This document shows, piece after piece, positions 1 through 10,225 of a stretch of 64,000 bases of DNA (position 1 is its first letter; each line of letters begins with the position of its first letter). The notes beneath the pieces are model-generated. The model saw only the letters and a list, made by a program, of their open reading frames with translations. It was not told where the DNA came from and searched no databases. Both the position numbers and the translations under genes were made by a program. Location: positions 37,434,826 through 37,498,825 of the forward strand of contig JAJEKV010000001.1 in the NCBI GenBank assembly GCA_021234155.1. Reading direction: 5' to 3'. Source of the stretch: Isoetes taiwanensis (Eukaryota > Streptophyta > Lycopodiopsida > Isoetales > Isoetaceae).

Positions 1-70
1 CAAATATTTTGATGCCAAAGTTCTTGACACCGACACCGGTGTCGGAGAAGAGGCGAGATCGACCGACTGA

Positions 71-412
71 ATTGCCTCAACAATAAGGGACCACAGAGAC
101 CTGACGGAGATTCCCGTTGACGAATATGTGGGAAGACATAGAGCCGGTGCCCGAGCCGACGAAGAATCAACAGCGACAAACCGGGACAGGTCGCTAAGGT
201 ACTACCTTCCTCTATTGTTGGACGGTAGAATAGAGGTCATCCACCGCAAATTCAGCCCAAGGGGCGAAGAAGGGGTATTCATGCTCATCGCACTCTCAGG
301 ATTTGGTAACCACGCGCGGCTGATCCCATCAGTCGATCATGTCATCCTAGTCAAGAGAATGGTGGCACTGGACATCTTCGACTTCGCGGTACCCTACGGC
401 AAGGAAGATTAG
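71..412 (+). pseudogene. Leader ORF-L, C-terminal part
   Basis: C-terminal ~113 codons of the second leader ORF of Ty3-C, identical in its core to 33,444-33,794. It ends with a TAG stop after a GKED tail. The frame is lost upstream of about position 70, where the copy reads CGACCGACTGAATTG against a different string at 33,445. The protein is hydrophilic with a short hydrophobic stretch (VFMLIALSGF). I do not recognise the family. It lies about 440 bp upstream of the first clear gag methionine, between primer site and gag, so it is an accessory product of the element, not gag itself. Confidence 0.55.
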
Positions 413-850
413 CAGTGACGGCGGCCTACACTTCGGACCGCAGAGTGGAAGACTTGGTGACAGCCTTACAGGGCGAATATCCTCAGGAACTTGGGACGCT
501 CGGTAGGAACGGCCCAAGTTAAGAAGTTCCTTCAGGATAACCCATCCTACCGGAGATTCCAAGAACAGTTAGACTCTTGATCCCGGAAGCATTGTAACTA
601 AGTTTTTCTATATATATAAATACACTTTGTTTGACAATTTAAATGTTTTGTTGATGTATTCTGTTCCACAACTATATCAGCAAACACATAAATGCAATAA
701 AACAAACAAAGCTAACCATAAGGCTACGATCTACTTGTGTATGCAGCTAGAGGTCCAGGAACAGCTGAAAAAGACTGGCGAGTCCATAGAGATGAACAGA
801 CACCGGCCACACAGCACTCAGCAAGGAACCTGTACGAAGAATTCGGTCCT

Positions 851-1776
851 ATGACTCCCGAAGAGGAGATATCGCAGATGAGATCTGATCTTCAAGAGAT
901 AAAGGCCTTATTAGCAACACAAGCCGATAGCTGGGGCGAATTAATAACGCCCGCTTGCCGCAAGCACCACCTCGAAAAGAGGGGGAAAGGATAAGAAGAA
1001 GAGCAAGAGAAGGAGGTCCCCTAGCACGGAATCCTCGACACAAGCTCGGATTGGGACTCGATTCCGAAAGAGGTGGGAAATGTGATGAGGACCGTGAGAC
1101 TGGGCAGACTCAAGGACACAAAGACCCCGACTACCGAAAGAAAGTAGATTCGGGCCGAGTAACGTATGGATGGAAGGCAAGAAAGCTTGAAACGGTTCGG
1201 TGTGATCGGTCGGCATGGAGGCAGAGGCTTGGGCTGGACGAGACGATGGGAATATGGGAATGCATACGGAATGAAGGACAAAGACAAAGGCGTGGTGGCT
1301 ACTGACCAACCTTAAAGGTGCAGCCAAGGATATGGTGGAAGGGCTATGCCAAGGCCCATGGGTTGAGCGAGGATAGCCGCGGAGTTCAAGAAATTTTCAA
1401 AAGGCATTCAAAGCGCCACTATGTGCAAAGGGAACACAAATGCCACATGATCACGGCAATTTATCGGCTACATGAGGGGCAACAAGTCCGTCTTAAATAT
1501 ACGGAAGAATTCATGAAACCGAGGCTTTATGTGCCAAAGCTAAGTGAACGCCACGGATTGGAAGGGTACATCGAGGGACTAAACGATGAGATAAGGAAGC
1601 TGGTAAGAGCAATCAACCCTCGAACAGTATCAGAAGCGGAATCGAAAGCAGTCAGCCTGCAAGGATCAGTCCTCGAAGCGATTGGCGATTGGCGGCAATG
1701 ATTACTACGGGATAAGGACAAAGCGGGGAAGTTATAGCCCTAGAGCGACTAGTCGGGACCAGCAAAAGCTCTATCG
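851..1776 (+). pseudogene. gag: Ty3-C gag, capsid part (frameshifted)
   Basis: Gag would form the virus-like particle. From a methionine at 851 (MTPEEEISQM) the frame encodes a short acidic helix region, then shifts several times between 910 and 1,320. A retrotransposon-gag core follows at 1,318-1,701 with IWWKGYAKAHG and a KYTEEFMKPRLYVPKLSERH segment. The copy at 34,240-35,055 shows the same protein with different breaks, including a Lys/Arg-Ser-Asp rich stretch (34,380-34,480). The breaks sit at CAG/CTG positions that differ between copies, so some are probably sequence errors. The true start may lie upstream of 851. Confidence 0.7.
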
Positions 1777-2637
1777 GTGGCAATTATGGGAAGCGGCGGG
1801 GAAAAGGAACAGGTATCCTTCAAGGATAAGCGCGGCGGGGAAGGGTCAAACTACTCGAAGGTGGTGCGATCCTTTTTACAAGCAATGCCTAAGGAGAAGA
1901 GGCAGGAGTGCATTGAGAAACAACTCTGCTTCAGGTGCTTCCAACCATGCCACAGGACAGCAAACTGCCCCTTTGTCATGAATGCGGCATTAGCAGAGTT
2001 GGGTGGATGGGAGACTCCCTCTGACGACGACGGCGGGGAAGCACGCGACTTCATTCAGGGTGAGTGCCATATCTTTGCAGCCATAGATTCAAACCAAGCA
2101 GAAAATCAGTATCAGGTAATCTCCATAGTAGGGAAGGCCAAGGCCAAGTCTTTTATAGTCCTGATAGACACGGGGAGCACCCACAACTTTGCGTCTCCAA
2201 GAATGGTTGAGATGTTGAAGCTCAAGCCGTTGAAGTCAAAGCCGAGACCCGTGGTGTTAGCAAGCGGGGCAGTGAGACACACGGCAGGTAAGAGAATAAA
2301 CTTCGACATCGATTTGCCAGGGATCAACATCCAAATGGGAGCAGAAGTGATGAACATCGGGAAGTATGATTTGATCATCGGCATAGAGTACCTCACTCCA
2401 GCAAAGGCCATCAACGACTGTGGGAACCGTAAAGTGACCTTGATGGCGCCCAACGGAAAAATCATAGAAATTGCAGGTAAAGAAGTTGTTCCTATCCTAC
2501 AGTGTATGTCTAGTAGCGGTGCTCAAGTCCATAAAAGCGGCGGGGTAGCCTATGTCTTCAAGCTTCGGATCGAAGAACCCAAGTCGGAAGAAAGCAAAAG
2601 GAAGATAAGGTGCTCAACAAGTTCTGAGGCGGGGTAG
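1777..2637 (+). CDS. gag-pro: Ty3-C gag zinc knuckle plus aspartic protease
   Basis: Open 286-codon stretch; its first ATG is only a convenient limit, since it should be continuous with gag. Residues 51-64 form a CX2CX4HX4C zinc knuckle (CFRCFQPCHRTANC, 1,927-1,968) for RNA binding. Residues 126-210 are a retropepsin-like protease: the active-site DTGS is at residues 131-134 (2,167-2,178), followed by HNFAS and later IIGIEYL, the usual flap and C-terminal motifs of plant Ty3 proteases. It would cleave the Gag-Pol polyprotein in the particle. The frame ends at a TAG (2,635) just before RT, where the other copy also shifts, so Pro-RT continuity is probably broken only by error. Confidence 0.85.
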   Translation: MAIMGSGGEKEQVSFKDKRGGEGSNYSKVVRSFLQAMPKEKRQECIEKQLCFRCFQPCHRTANCPFVMNAALAELGGWETPSDDDGGEARDFIQGECHIFAAIDSNQAENQYQVISIVGKAKAKSFIVLIDTGSTHNFASPRMVEMLKLKPLKSKPRPVVLASGAVRHTAGKRINFDIDLPGINIQMGAEVMNIGKYDLIIGIEYLTPAKAINDCGNRKVTLMAPNGKIIEIAGKEVVPILQCMSSSGAQVHKSGGVAYVFKLRIEEPKSEESKRKIRCSTSSEAG

Positions 2638-2639
2638 CT

Positions 2640-3338
2640 AAGTTGGTAAAGGAGTTCCATGATCTCTTCCCGAGGGCGAGATCAAGCAGATTCCTCCTTA
2701 CAGGGAGTCGAGTGTGAGATAGCTTTTCGAACCAGTCTGGCCGACGAGCAAAGCCGTCGAGGATGACGACTTAAAGAGCTAGCCGAGCTGAAGAAGCAAT
2801 TGCAGGAGTTGCTTGACCTAGGGTTCATTAGACCTAGCGTCTCACCATTTGGGGCACCCATCCTTTTTTGTGAAGAAGAAGGATGGCGGCTTGAGGATGT
2901 GCATAGATTACAAAGGCGGTGAACAAGCACACCATCAAGAATAAGTATGCACTCCCCGGATCGGACGACACGATGGATCAGCTCAAAGCGAAGGTTTTCT
3001 CAAGCTAGACTTGAGGTTGGGGTACCATCGGATCAGGATTAAGGAAGAAGACGTCCACAAAATAGCATTCAGGACCAGGTATAGGCATTATGAGTTCACC
3101 GTAATGTCGTTTGGCTTGTCAAACGCCCTAGCAACGTTCATGAGGCTTATGAACGACATCTTCAGGGAGTTTTTGGATACTTTTGTCATAGTATTCTTTG
3201 ATGATATTCTGGTGTACAGCAAATCCCTGGAAGAACACGTACAACACCTAAGGAAAGTGCTCGAGAAACTAAGAAGGCACCGGTATGCGCTAAGTTGTCA
3301 AAAGAAGTGCCGCCATAGCGGAGAGGGGTAGAATACCT
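2640..3338 (+). pseudogene. pol: Ty3-C reverse transcriptase, 3'-truncated
   Basis: The N-terminal RT part (2,640-3,010) is recognisable in shifting frames: an [18 protein letters not shown]-like segment, then [18 protein letters not shown] and MDQL. From 3,011 a clean frame gives [18 protein letters not shown], the VMSFGLSNA palm block and FFDDILVYS, whose Asp pair is the catalytic centre. The frame ends at 3,331 near an EYLG block and homology stops at about 3,338, so RT lacks its end and all of RNase H and integrase. It would copy element RNA to DNA if complete. The same truncation is present at 36,712. Confidence 0.85.
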
Positions 3339-3350
3339 GGGGCAAGAAGA
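3325..3350. other. Ty3-C / LINE-A1 fusion: tandem-unit junction
   Basis: Ty3-C RT coding (…EYLG) changes at about 3,338 into the middle of the LINE-A endonuclease. The right side (GGGCAAGAAGATTAATATG) is also found inside LINE-A2 at 18,104. The overlap is a few bases (GGGCA or similar), which suggests microhomology joining. The identical fusion recurs at about 36,712, one unit later. Confidence 0.75.
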
Positions 3351-3789
3351 TTAATATGACTGCCAATGAAAGAGTAAGCTGGGATAGACTCATGGAGAAT
3401 TTTTGTTATATCACACCCTCATCCTCTAATACTTATTATTGAGGTAACAATAGGAAAGGGGATCAAAGAGTTTTTTGTCTGCTGGATGGATTTTATGTTT
3501 GCAATAAGACCTTGGGCTCATGGGATAATGTAATTGTCACAGGTGATCTCGGCAATTCGATATCAGACCACTTCCCTCAAGTGCTGGAGAGGATAGATGG
3601 AGATAGTAAAGGGGGGATAATATCCCCTCAAATTTAACTGAGACCGCTAAAAACCGCAAATTCTATAGGGACTTCAAGGAATATTATCAAGAGCTGCATC
3701 TGGCCATGAAAACAGAATCCATGAAAGGCTTCCTTGACAAGATGAAGAAATGTAAGGCATGGATCAAACAATGGGGGAAGAAATGGTAC

Positions 3790-5150
3790 AGGGGAAAAAA
3801 AAAAGGAAAAGCAGAATATCTACAATGAGATCAAAACTATTCGAAAAGATTTGCTCTTGGATAAGGACAATAGCTTGTTACAAAGTAAAGAAAGTAGATT
3901 GGCAATTCAGGTCAAAGGTATTGAAGAAGAGGAAGCCAAATCTCTGGCTGTAAGAAGTAGATGCACATACATTAATAACATGGATCAAGGAAGCTCTGCT
4001 TTCTTTTTTAGGGTAGCTAAGAGCTAAGGGCATGGAAGGCAAACACATTGATCCCAGCAATCAATGCTGGCCATATAGTATTTATTCTAAAGGTTGATAA
4101 TGCTGAGCAGCTGGGGAGACTGGCGCTCCATCACCCTTACTAATACTAGCTACAAAGTGCTAGCCAAATCCTTGCCAATAGGATTCAATGTGTCCTTATG
4201 AAGATTATCAGCCCATGTCAATCAGCATTTCTTCCCCATAGAAATATTTTGGACAATTATATAGGAGCTGCTGAGGGATTGCATTGGAACAAACTGATAG
4301 ATCAGAGACGCATGCTTCTAAAGCTAGATTTTCAGCGTGCATATGACACAATCAATTGGGATTCCTTAAAAATGCCATGAATCACCTAGGTTTCTCTGAT
4401 TTAGTTTGTAATAAGGAGATGAGCATGAACATCACTGCCTCCTCTGCTCTTTTTATAAGTACAAGGGAAAAAAAAAGGGAAAAGCAGAATATCTACAATG
4501 AGATCAAAACTATCCGGAAAGATTTGCTCTTGGATAGGACAATAGCTTGTTACAAAGTAAAGAAAGTAGATTGGCAATTCAGGTCAAAGGTATTGAAGAA
4601 GAGGAAGCCAAATCTCTGGATATAAGAAGTAGATGCACATACATTAATAACATGGATAAAGGAAGCCAAAAAGAAATTGGAAGTTTCTTTCGTGAAGAGT
4701 ACTCAAAAATGTTTGCTGAACACCCAGTTGATCAAGACAAACTAAAAACCTTTTTTGAGAAGATCCCAAGGGCAGAGAAAAACATTAAGGATGAGGAAAT
4801 TCTGAAACTATCAATGGAAAACGAAATTTTGGAAACTTTCAAAACAATGGCCAAGGGTAAGAGCCCTGGTCCAGATGGTTTGCAACCAGAATTCTATGTG
4901 GAATTCTGGGAAACTATGAAGGAGGATCTAACCACCCTTTTTCAAGGTGCATGGAAGGCAAACACATTGATCCCAGCAATCAATGCTGGCCATATAGCAT
5001 TAAGTCTAAAGGTTGATAATGCTGAGCAATTGGGGAGACTGGCGCCCCATCACCCTTACTAATACTAGCTACAAAGTGCTAGCCAAATCCTTGCCAATAG
5101 GATTCAATGTGTCCTTATGAAGATTATCAGCCCATGTCAATCAACATTCC
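3790..5150 (+). repeat. Partial tandem duplication inside LINE-A1
   Basis: The segment beginning GGAAAAGCAGAATATCTAC occurs at about 3,807 and 4,477. The segment GATTCAATGTGTCCTTATGA occurs at about 4,182 and 5,101. The first copy skips from the linker (GGGTAGCTAAGAGC, 4,012-4,025) to the middle of RT (GCATGGAAGGC, 4,029). It then returns at 4,455 (CTCTTTTTATAAGTACAAGG) to the linker. LINE-A2 has the same return junction at about 25,978, and both are repeated in the second unit. Confidence 0.8.
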
Positions 5151-5267
5151 TTCCCCATATAAATATTTTGGACAATTATATAGGGGCTGCTGAGGGATTA
5201 ACAAACTAACAGATCAGAGACGCCTGCTCCTAAAGCTAGATTTTCAGTGTGTATATGACACAATCAA

Positions 5268-6170
5268 TTGGATTTCCTTAAAAATGCCATGAATCACCTG
5301 GGTTTCTCTGATTTGGTTTGTAATAAGGTGATGAGCATGAACATCACTGCCTCCTTTGCCCTTCTTGTAAATGGTACTCCCACAAGCCTGTTTGAATGTA
5401 GAAGAGGTGTAAGACAGGGCTGCCCCCTGGCACCCTATCTATTTCTTATTGTAGCAGACATGGTAACTAGAATGGCCCCAACTTTGCATGAAAGGAAGAA
5501 GATCAGTTGTCTAAAACTGCCAAAGGAGAATGGATCTTTTGTTCTTATGCAATATGCTGACGATACTTTTACTTTTCTTAAAGATGGTGATGATAGCTTG
5601 AAAATCTTTCTGGAAGCCCTCTAGTTTGTTGGGGAAGCTTCAGGGGTGCAACTCAACAAGGTAAAAAGTGCTATCATGTCAGATACAGACAAACTGAACC
5701 TGGAAGGCATCAAAGTCATTGGCCAAAAGGAAGCCACAAAGATTCTGGGAAGCCCAATTGCCCTAAATATGTCTATCAAAGTATTATGGGACCAGATAGT
5801 TACTAGGATTAAAAAGAAAGTGATATTATACCCCTCTTCCCTTTCCCTGACTGGAAGAGTGGAAATTGCTAATGCAGTCATTGCAAGTACACACATTTTC
5901 TTCTCCTCAGCTTTGGTAGCAAATAAAACATCTTACAGGAATATCAAAAGGGTCATCAGGAAATTCATATGGCAAGGTGCTCATAAAGTGGCTTGGAGTG
6001 ATCTTATTAAGCCGGGAGGGGGTTGGTTGCAAAGACACGTTTATCCAAGCTCAGGCTCTGGCTGCAAAAATGATTTGGAGATCCATTTACTCAAACAATC
6101 CTTCCCCTGCTCTGAAAATTATCAAGTATTGGGTAGAAGAGTCACATCCAATTGGCAGCCATTCCCTTAG
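5268..6170 (+). pseudogene. LINE-A1 ORF2 reverse transcriptase, palm to thumb
   Basis: Two open stretches (5,268-5,624 and 5,646-6,170) interrupted by a stop at 5,622 encode L1-type RT. Visible motifs are FLKNAMNHLGFSD (block 3), RRGVRQGCPLAPYLFLIVAD (block 4) and QYADDTFTFLKDGDD, which holds the catalytic YADD. GVQLNKVKSAIMSD, SLTGRVEIANAVI and IRKFIWQG follow in the thumb/connection. A normal ORF2 is about 1,200-1,300 residues, so this is roughly a quarter. The enzyme would prime on nicked target DNA. The single stop and a frame change near 6,010 leave it inactive as read. Confidence 0.85.
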
Positions 6171-6335
6171 GCATCAACTGCCTGATTCAGCCTTTTTCCA
6201 ATTCTCTCCCTTTTTTGGTACCTCAAATATAATAAAAAGAATGATGGAAGCATGGAATGAGGCTGCGCTCTGCTATAGACCCCCAGAAATAGATGCCAGA
6301 TGTAAAGACATTAGTTTATTTTGGCATCCCAAAGC

Positions 6336-7058
6336 CCTTGAATAGTGACTAGGTCCCGAGATATGCATGAGGTCTTTGATGAAACTTATTGAGGCGGATG
6401 AACAAGCGATGGAGGATGCTAGCAATGAGTTCATCCAAAGTACTCCTATTGAAGTAGTGCCATGCACCCCAATGGGAAAAATCAAAATCAAGACAATATG
6501 GAAGGGCAATCCAAATTTTTCACCAGGTCCCCATGGAAGACATTAACACGGAGGAATCTGAAAACACCTTGAAGGCCTGAGGATGAGCTAATCCTTACGA
6601 GGGAGCAGGATGAATGCAACAAATGACAAGGAAGAATTCTTTACCCCAATGGTGAAAAAAGACTAAAAAGTTAGGTTTATAGAGAATAGCCGACTTTGAA
6701 CTTGAGGGTTCAACCTAGGAAAAAATACCCTACCTGCTGAAAATTGTTACATGGAATATGAGGGGGATTAGGGGTCCCCTTAAAGGAAGAAGATCCCTTA
6801 TAGCAATCAAAGAGATGAGAACAGATATTGTTATGGTACAAGAACCTGCATTTGTCAAGCTTTGAAAGCTGCTAGATTAGGCGAGTTGGATCAACCCAAA
6901 TGAAGATTCGGTGTGGTGGTCGTGAGATGGCACTAAGGGTGGGATATGTACCAGTTGGAAAAATCTGAAATGCAAAGGAAATATATACATGTGTCAGGTA
7001 GATGGACTGTGACCACTCTTGAGATTGAAAAGAAGGCAGTAAGAGTGATTAATGTATA
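6336..7058 (+). pseudogene. LINE-A2 segment 1: ORF1 tail and ORF2 endonuclease start
   Basis: After the FWHPK junction the sequence encodes an ORF1-like C-terminus (EADEQAMEDASNEFIQSTP, about 6,390-6,450, then PMEDIN… and MNATNDKEEFF). ORF2 begins at about 6,740 with KIVTWNMRGIRG, the N-terminal motif of APE-type LINE endonucleases, followed by MVQE and a Gly-Cys-Trp block. The coding ends mid-domain at VRVINVY (7,058), where the Helitron is inserted; it resumes at 17,974 with ASTDPAERKIQW. The copy at 40,051-40,372 is cleaner (VQEHRLSSFEAARLGSW). Frame breaks here are at CAG/CTG sites. Confidence 0.8.
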
Positions 7059-7087
7059 CTAGTTATGGTGCGGCGTTGCCGGGCTTT
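7059..7087 (-). other. Helitron 3' terminus with hairpin (unit 1)
   Basis: Read on the minus strand: a GC hairpin, seven bases ACCATAA, then CTAG at the boundary, followed by T in the target. In this copy the left stem has lost three bases (GCGGCGTTGCCGGGC). The copy at 40,373-40,400 has the full stem GCCCGGC-GTT-GCCGGGC. The hairpin is the rolling-circle terminator signal of Helitrons. Confidence 0.8.
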
Positions 7088-7839
7088 AGTAGTAATTTGT
7101 AGGGGTGGTTGTTTTGTAGTTGCATTGTGTTTTTATTGGATAGAGGGGCAAGTGATCTAAGTGATGATTGGGAATGGATTATGTCTAAATCTTTGGAATA
7201 GAATCTTTTGGTATGATCTGACTATGTCTGAAGAGGGGGATAAGGTTTAATATGGAGTGGGATTTGATGTCAAATTAAACATTGTTGTTACACTCTTATT
7301 GAAGTATAGATATTTCTATGGATCTGTGAAGATAAGCTTCCAATGCACCATGTCCCATATTTATTAGAACATCACATAAGGTGAACATTGGCTAGATTTA
7401 TTGTCATGAGAGGTCCCATTTCCTTAGTACAATGACAAATAAGCACAATCGAAAACCTCATTTTGCAATAATGTTGTTGAATAATGGAATGATATACAAT
7501 TGGGCATCAATGTTTTAGCGAGAGTCCAGGTCACCTGGGTTGTTTATCCATATATGTCCAAACACAATATAAGCAATAGCATAAAAGAGAATGCATATAT
7601 CGTTTAGAGAACATTATTATTCAGCCCAAGAGGAGTAATGTGGCATGCTTTTAGGAGTAAGATTTCTCGCCAATGAGAAGCAATAGAACAACAAATAAGA
7701 TGATAATAAGTATGGTTAATATAGATAACTCATTATAAATAGCTTTTTGGGACCGATCTTTTGCATAACAAAGCTAACATAACACTCTTTCAATTATAAG
7801 TGTTAAGTTTTATCCACAAATTGCAAATGTTAAAAGTAA

Positions 7840-8480
7840 AATTTCATCCACAAACTTAGATTAGAATTTTACGGAGAATATATACGAAGAATATATATAC
7901 TAAAATATGCAATCAAACCATCAAACTTTGAAGCCTAGAAGTATTCTTTGCTCAACAAATGGCTAATTGTTGAGTTCATCAAAGTGCATCCCTGATTATG
8001 TGTACTTTGTGGTTTTGAATCCTCCCTTGATTCTCTCTGAAGGGTAAGTTTGATATTTTGGATTGTCCCAAACGTTGGCAGATATTTTGGATTGTCCCAA
8101 ATGTTGGCAGCATGGCTCTGGCATAGATAATAGTTACTTACAGGTTTTAAAGACTAAAATGTCAAAAGAAAAATTCATCCACAAACTTAGATTAAAATTT
8201 ATGCAACCAAAATTTTGCACAAAGAGGATGCAACCAAACCATCTAGCTTTGAAGCCTAGAAATTGTTCTTTGCTCAACAAATAACTGATGCAACCAAACC
8301 ATCTAACTTTGAAGCCTAGAAGTTGTTCTTTGCTCAACAAATAACTAATTATTTTCATTAAAGTGCATCCTTGACTATGTATACTTTGTGGTTTTGAATC
8401 CTTCTTGAATTGTCTCTGAAGGGTAAGTTTGATATTTTGGATTGTCCTAAATGTTGGCAGCGTGGCTATGGCACAAATAA
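7840..8480. repeat. Local tandem duplication in Helitron
   Basis: The block with TTTGAAGCCTAGAAG, TTCTTTGCTCAACAAAT, GTGCATCC and GTACTTTGTGGTTTTGAATCC occurs at 7,908-8,100 and again at 8,285-8,470. A 62-bp sub-block is repeated directly head to tail at about 8,226-8,287 and 8,288-8,349. The same arrangement is present at 41,220-41,780. Confidence 0.8.
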
Positions 8481-10068
8481 TGCATGCTTATAGCTTCTAA
8501 AATCTAATGATACATCCGAGGACATATTTTGAAATGTAACTTCATGCATGCATTTATCCCCATGTAAAAACCTTTTGGTCCAGGTCCATAACTTGTTGAA
8601 ACTGCAAACGTTGAAGGAAATCAAACTATGTTCGGCCCAGTTTCCTTGCAAAATGCTCAAGCCTTAAGAGTCATGCACTTAAGGTCTGAGGACATATTCT
8701 GAAATATTTAACTTCATGCATGCGCCTAGTAGACCACCTACACTTACGATTTAGTTACTTTCATTATGCAATATGAAAAATTGTACAGTTACCCTCATTA
8801 TGCAATATGAAAAACTATACAGTATGATCTGCACATGATCTGCACGCCTGTCTTAATTTGCCTGGACATATGTATCTACTTGGCTTAATTTGGCTGAGTT
8901 AGCTAGATACACCTTCAACTTAAGGCTACAATTACCTTCATTATGTAATATAAAGAACTGTACAATATGATGCACGCGGTTGTCTTGATTTTCCTAGACA
9001 TATCTGCCCACCTATCTTAATTTGCCTGAGTCAGCCAGGTACACCTTCAATTTAAGGCTAACAACAATAGATTAATGTCGATTTCATCATGGAGCGGCTT
9101 CCCTTCGAATTCCATGCAAGAGAAATGATTAGGTAACGCATTAATGAAGCTTGCAAAAATTCACAATGTTTGCAAATGAGCATACATCCAACTTTTGCAA
9201 ACAATATTGCATCTAGAAACATCAGTATTGGAAGACTAAAATATGTATAGCTACTCTTTTATTGACTACCTTTAAGTCTACAACTACTCTTTTGTTGACT
9301 GGCTTTGAGTAATGATTAACATGGATCCATGATGTCAACCATTCAGAAGTCACGTGGAACATCTTTAAGCATGCTCCTTGGCTTACTCTATGAAGCAGAA
9401 GGTAGCAAAGTAAAAATTGTCCTTTCTCTTCGTGGAATTTTGTACAGTTAGTATGTCCTTCCACTTTGCAGGATAGGCTAAAGCTAGTACACATGTGCTA
9501 AAAAAAAGTTTATCAAAGAAGAAATAATAAGTCAGTCAAGTCTTGAAGGTTTGCTAGATCTGCAAGAAAAATCATCCATGTAAAATAAAGATGTTCAGCT
9601 GCAGACAGTTTGCCTCTTTTAAACTCAGGCTTTATAATGCTTCTGGAGCTCCAACTGAAGCTTGTGTGTGATGATGTACATTTATAAACTAATGCAATAA
9701 GCTACAAATTGTAGATCTGAAGTGATATTCCAAAGCTTGGACCTAGCTCTTATCTTGACAGGTCAAGTAGCTCTAGAGACCAGTTGAATCTGGTCCAGCA
9801 TACCCACGCTATCTTACATATGTTAAATGTAGAGAATTTACAATAACCAATCCACTTAGCTCTACGTGCATGTTAATGATTTGGCAAGGATATGCTTGGA
9901 AGCTTCAAGTAGGGGAAGTACACTCCTAAACAACCCACAAAATTCATCCACAACATCATGCTAAACTATAGTTTATTCTACAGATTCAAAAATGTCATAG
10001 TCAATGGTCTATAATGTATATCTGGTGGTTTATTGCCAGAAGATATTTTGCACAGAAATGGCAGTAGG

Positions 10069-10140
10069 CACTTAAAATGATATGACAAACAACGCTATGT
10101 TAAACACTTAAAATGATATGACAAACAACGATATGTTAAA
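10069..10140. repeat. 36-bp tandem pair
   Basis: Two adjacent 36-bp copies (10,069-10,104 and 10,105-10,140) of CACTTAAAATGATATGACAA plus 16 more bases, differing at one base (C/A in AACGCTATG versus AACGATATG). Also present in the second unit near 43,387-43,458. Confidence 0.85.
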
Positions 10141-10176
10141 CATCTGTCCAGAAAGTGACAACAATTAAGTTCTTAC

Positions 10177-10225
10177 CTCTAGAGTCGCATTGCTTGTAGT
10201 GCCAAATGAGCTATGCAAAACGCTT
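10177..10225 (-). other. Candidate captured exon, 49 nt
   Basis: On the minus strand a pyrimidine-rich tract ending TTTCAG precedes AAGCGTTTTGCATAGC…CTAGAG, which is followed by GTAAGAAC. This is a perfect acceptor and donor pair around a 49-nt exon. In one frame it reads SVLHSSFGTTSNATLE with no stop. It lies on the Helitron strand, as expected for host gene fragments picked up by a Helitron. The source gene is not recognised. The copy is at 43,495-43,543. Confidence 0.5.

Larger units (their letters stand above)
1..3338 (+). mobile_element. Ty3-C chromovirus-like LTR retrotransposon, internal part (unit 0)
   Basis: This is the right-hand part of a Ty3-C element whose LTR and leader lie left of the window; the full left part is seen at 28,342-36,712. 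In order it carries the end of a leader ORF, gag, a CCHC zinc knuckle, an aspartic protease and two thirds of a reverse transcriptase. It stops inside RT at about 3,338, where LINE-A1 begins. RNase H, integrase and the 3' LTR are absent. Chromovirus affinity is judged from the RT block with FFDDILVYS, typical of Tekay/Del-type elements. Confidence 0.85.
3339..6335 (+). mobile_element. LINE-A1: truncated L1-type LINE fragment
   Basis: Non-LTR retrotransposon fragment starting in the middle of the endonuclease (SWDRLMENFCY…, SDHFPQVLERI at about 3,560-3,600) and running through the linker and reverse transcriptase to a FWHPK segment at 6,335. It contains an internal deletion plus partial duplication at about 3,790-5,150. 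Both ends are abrupt: the left at the Ty3-C fusion, the right at the ORF1 tail of LINE-A2. No poly(A) tail or target duplication is visible. It is colinear with LINE-A2 (18,100-27,900) and carries the same internal rearrangement, so the two share a rearranged ancestor or one is a segmental copy of the other. Confidence 0.85.
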
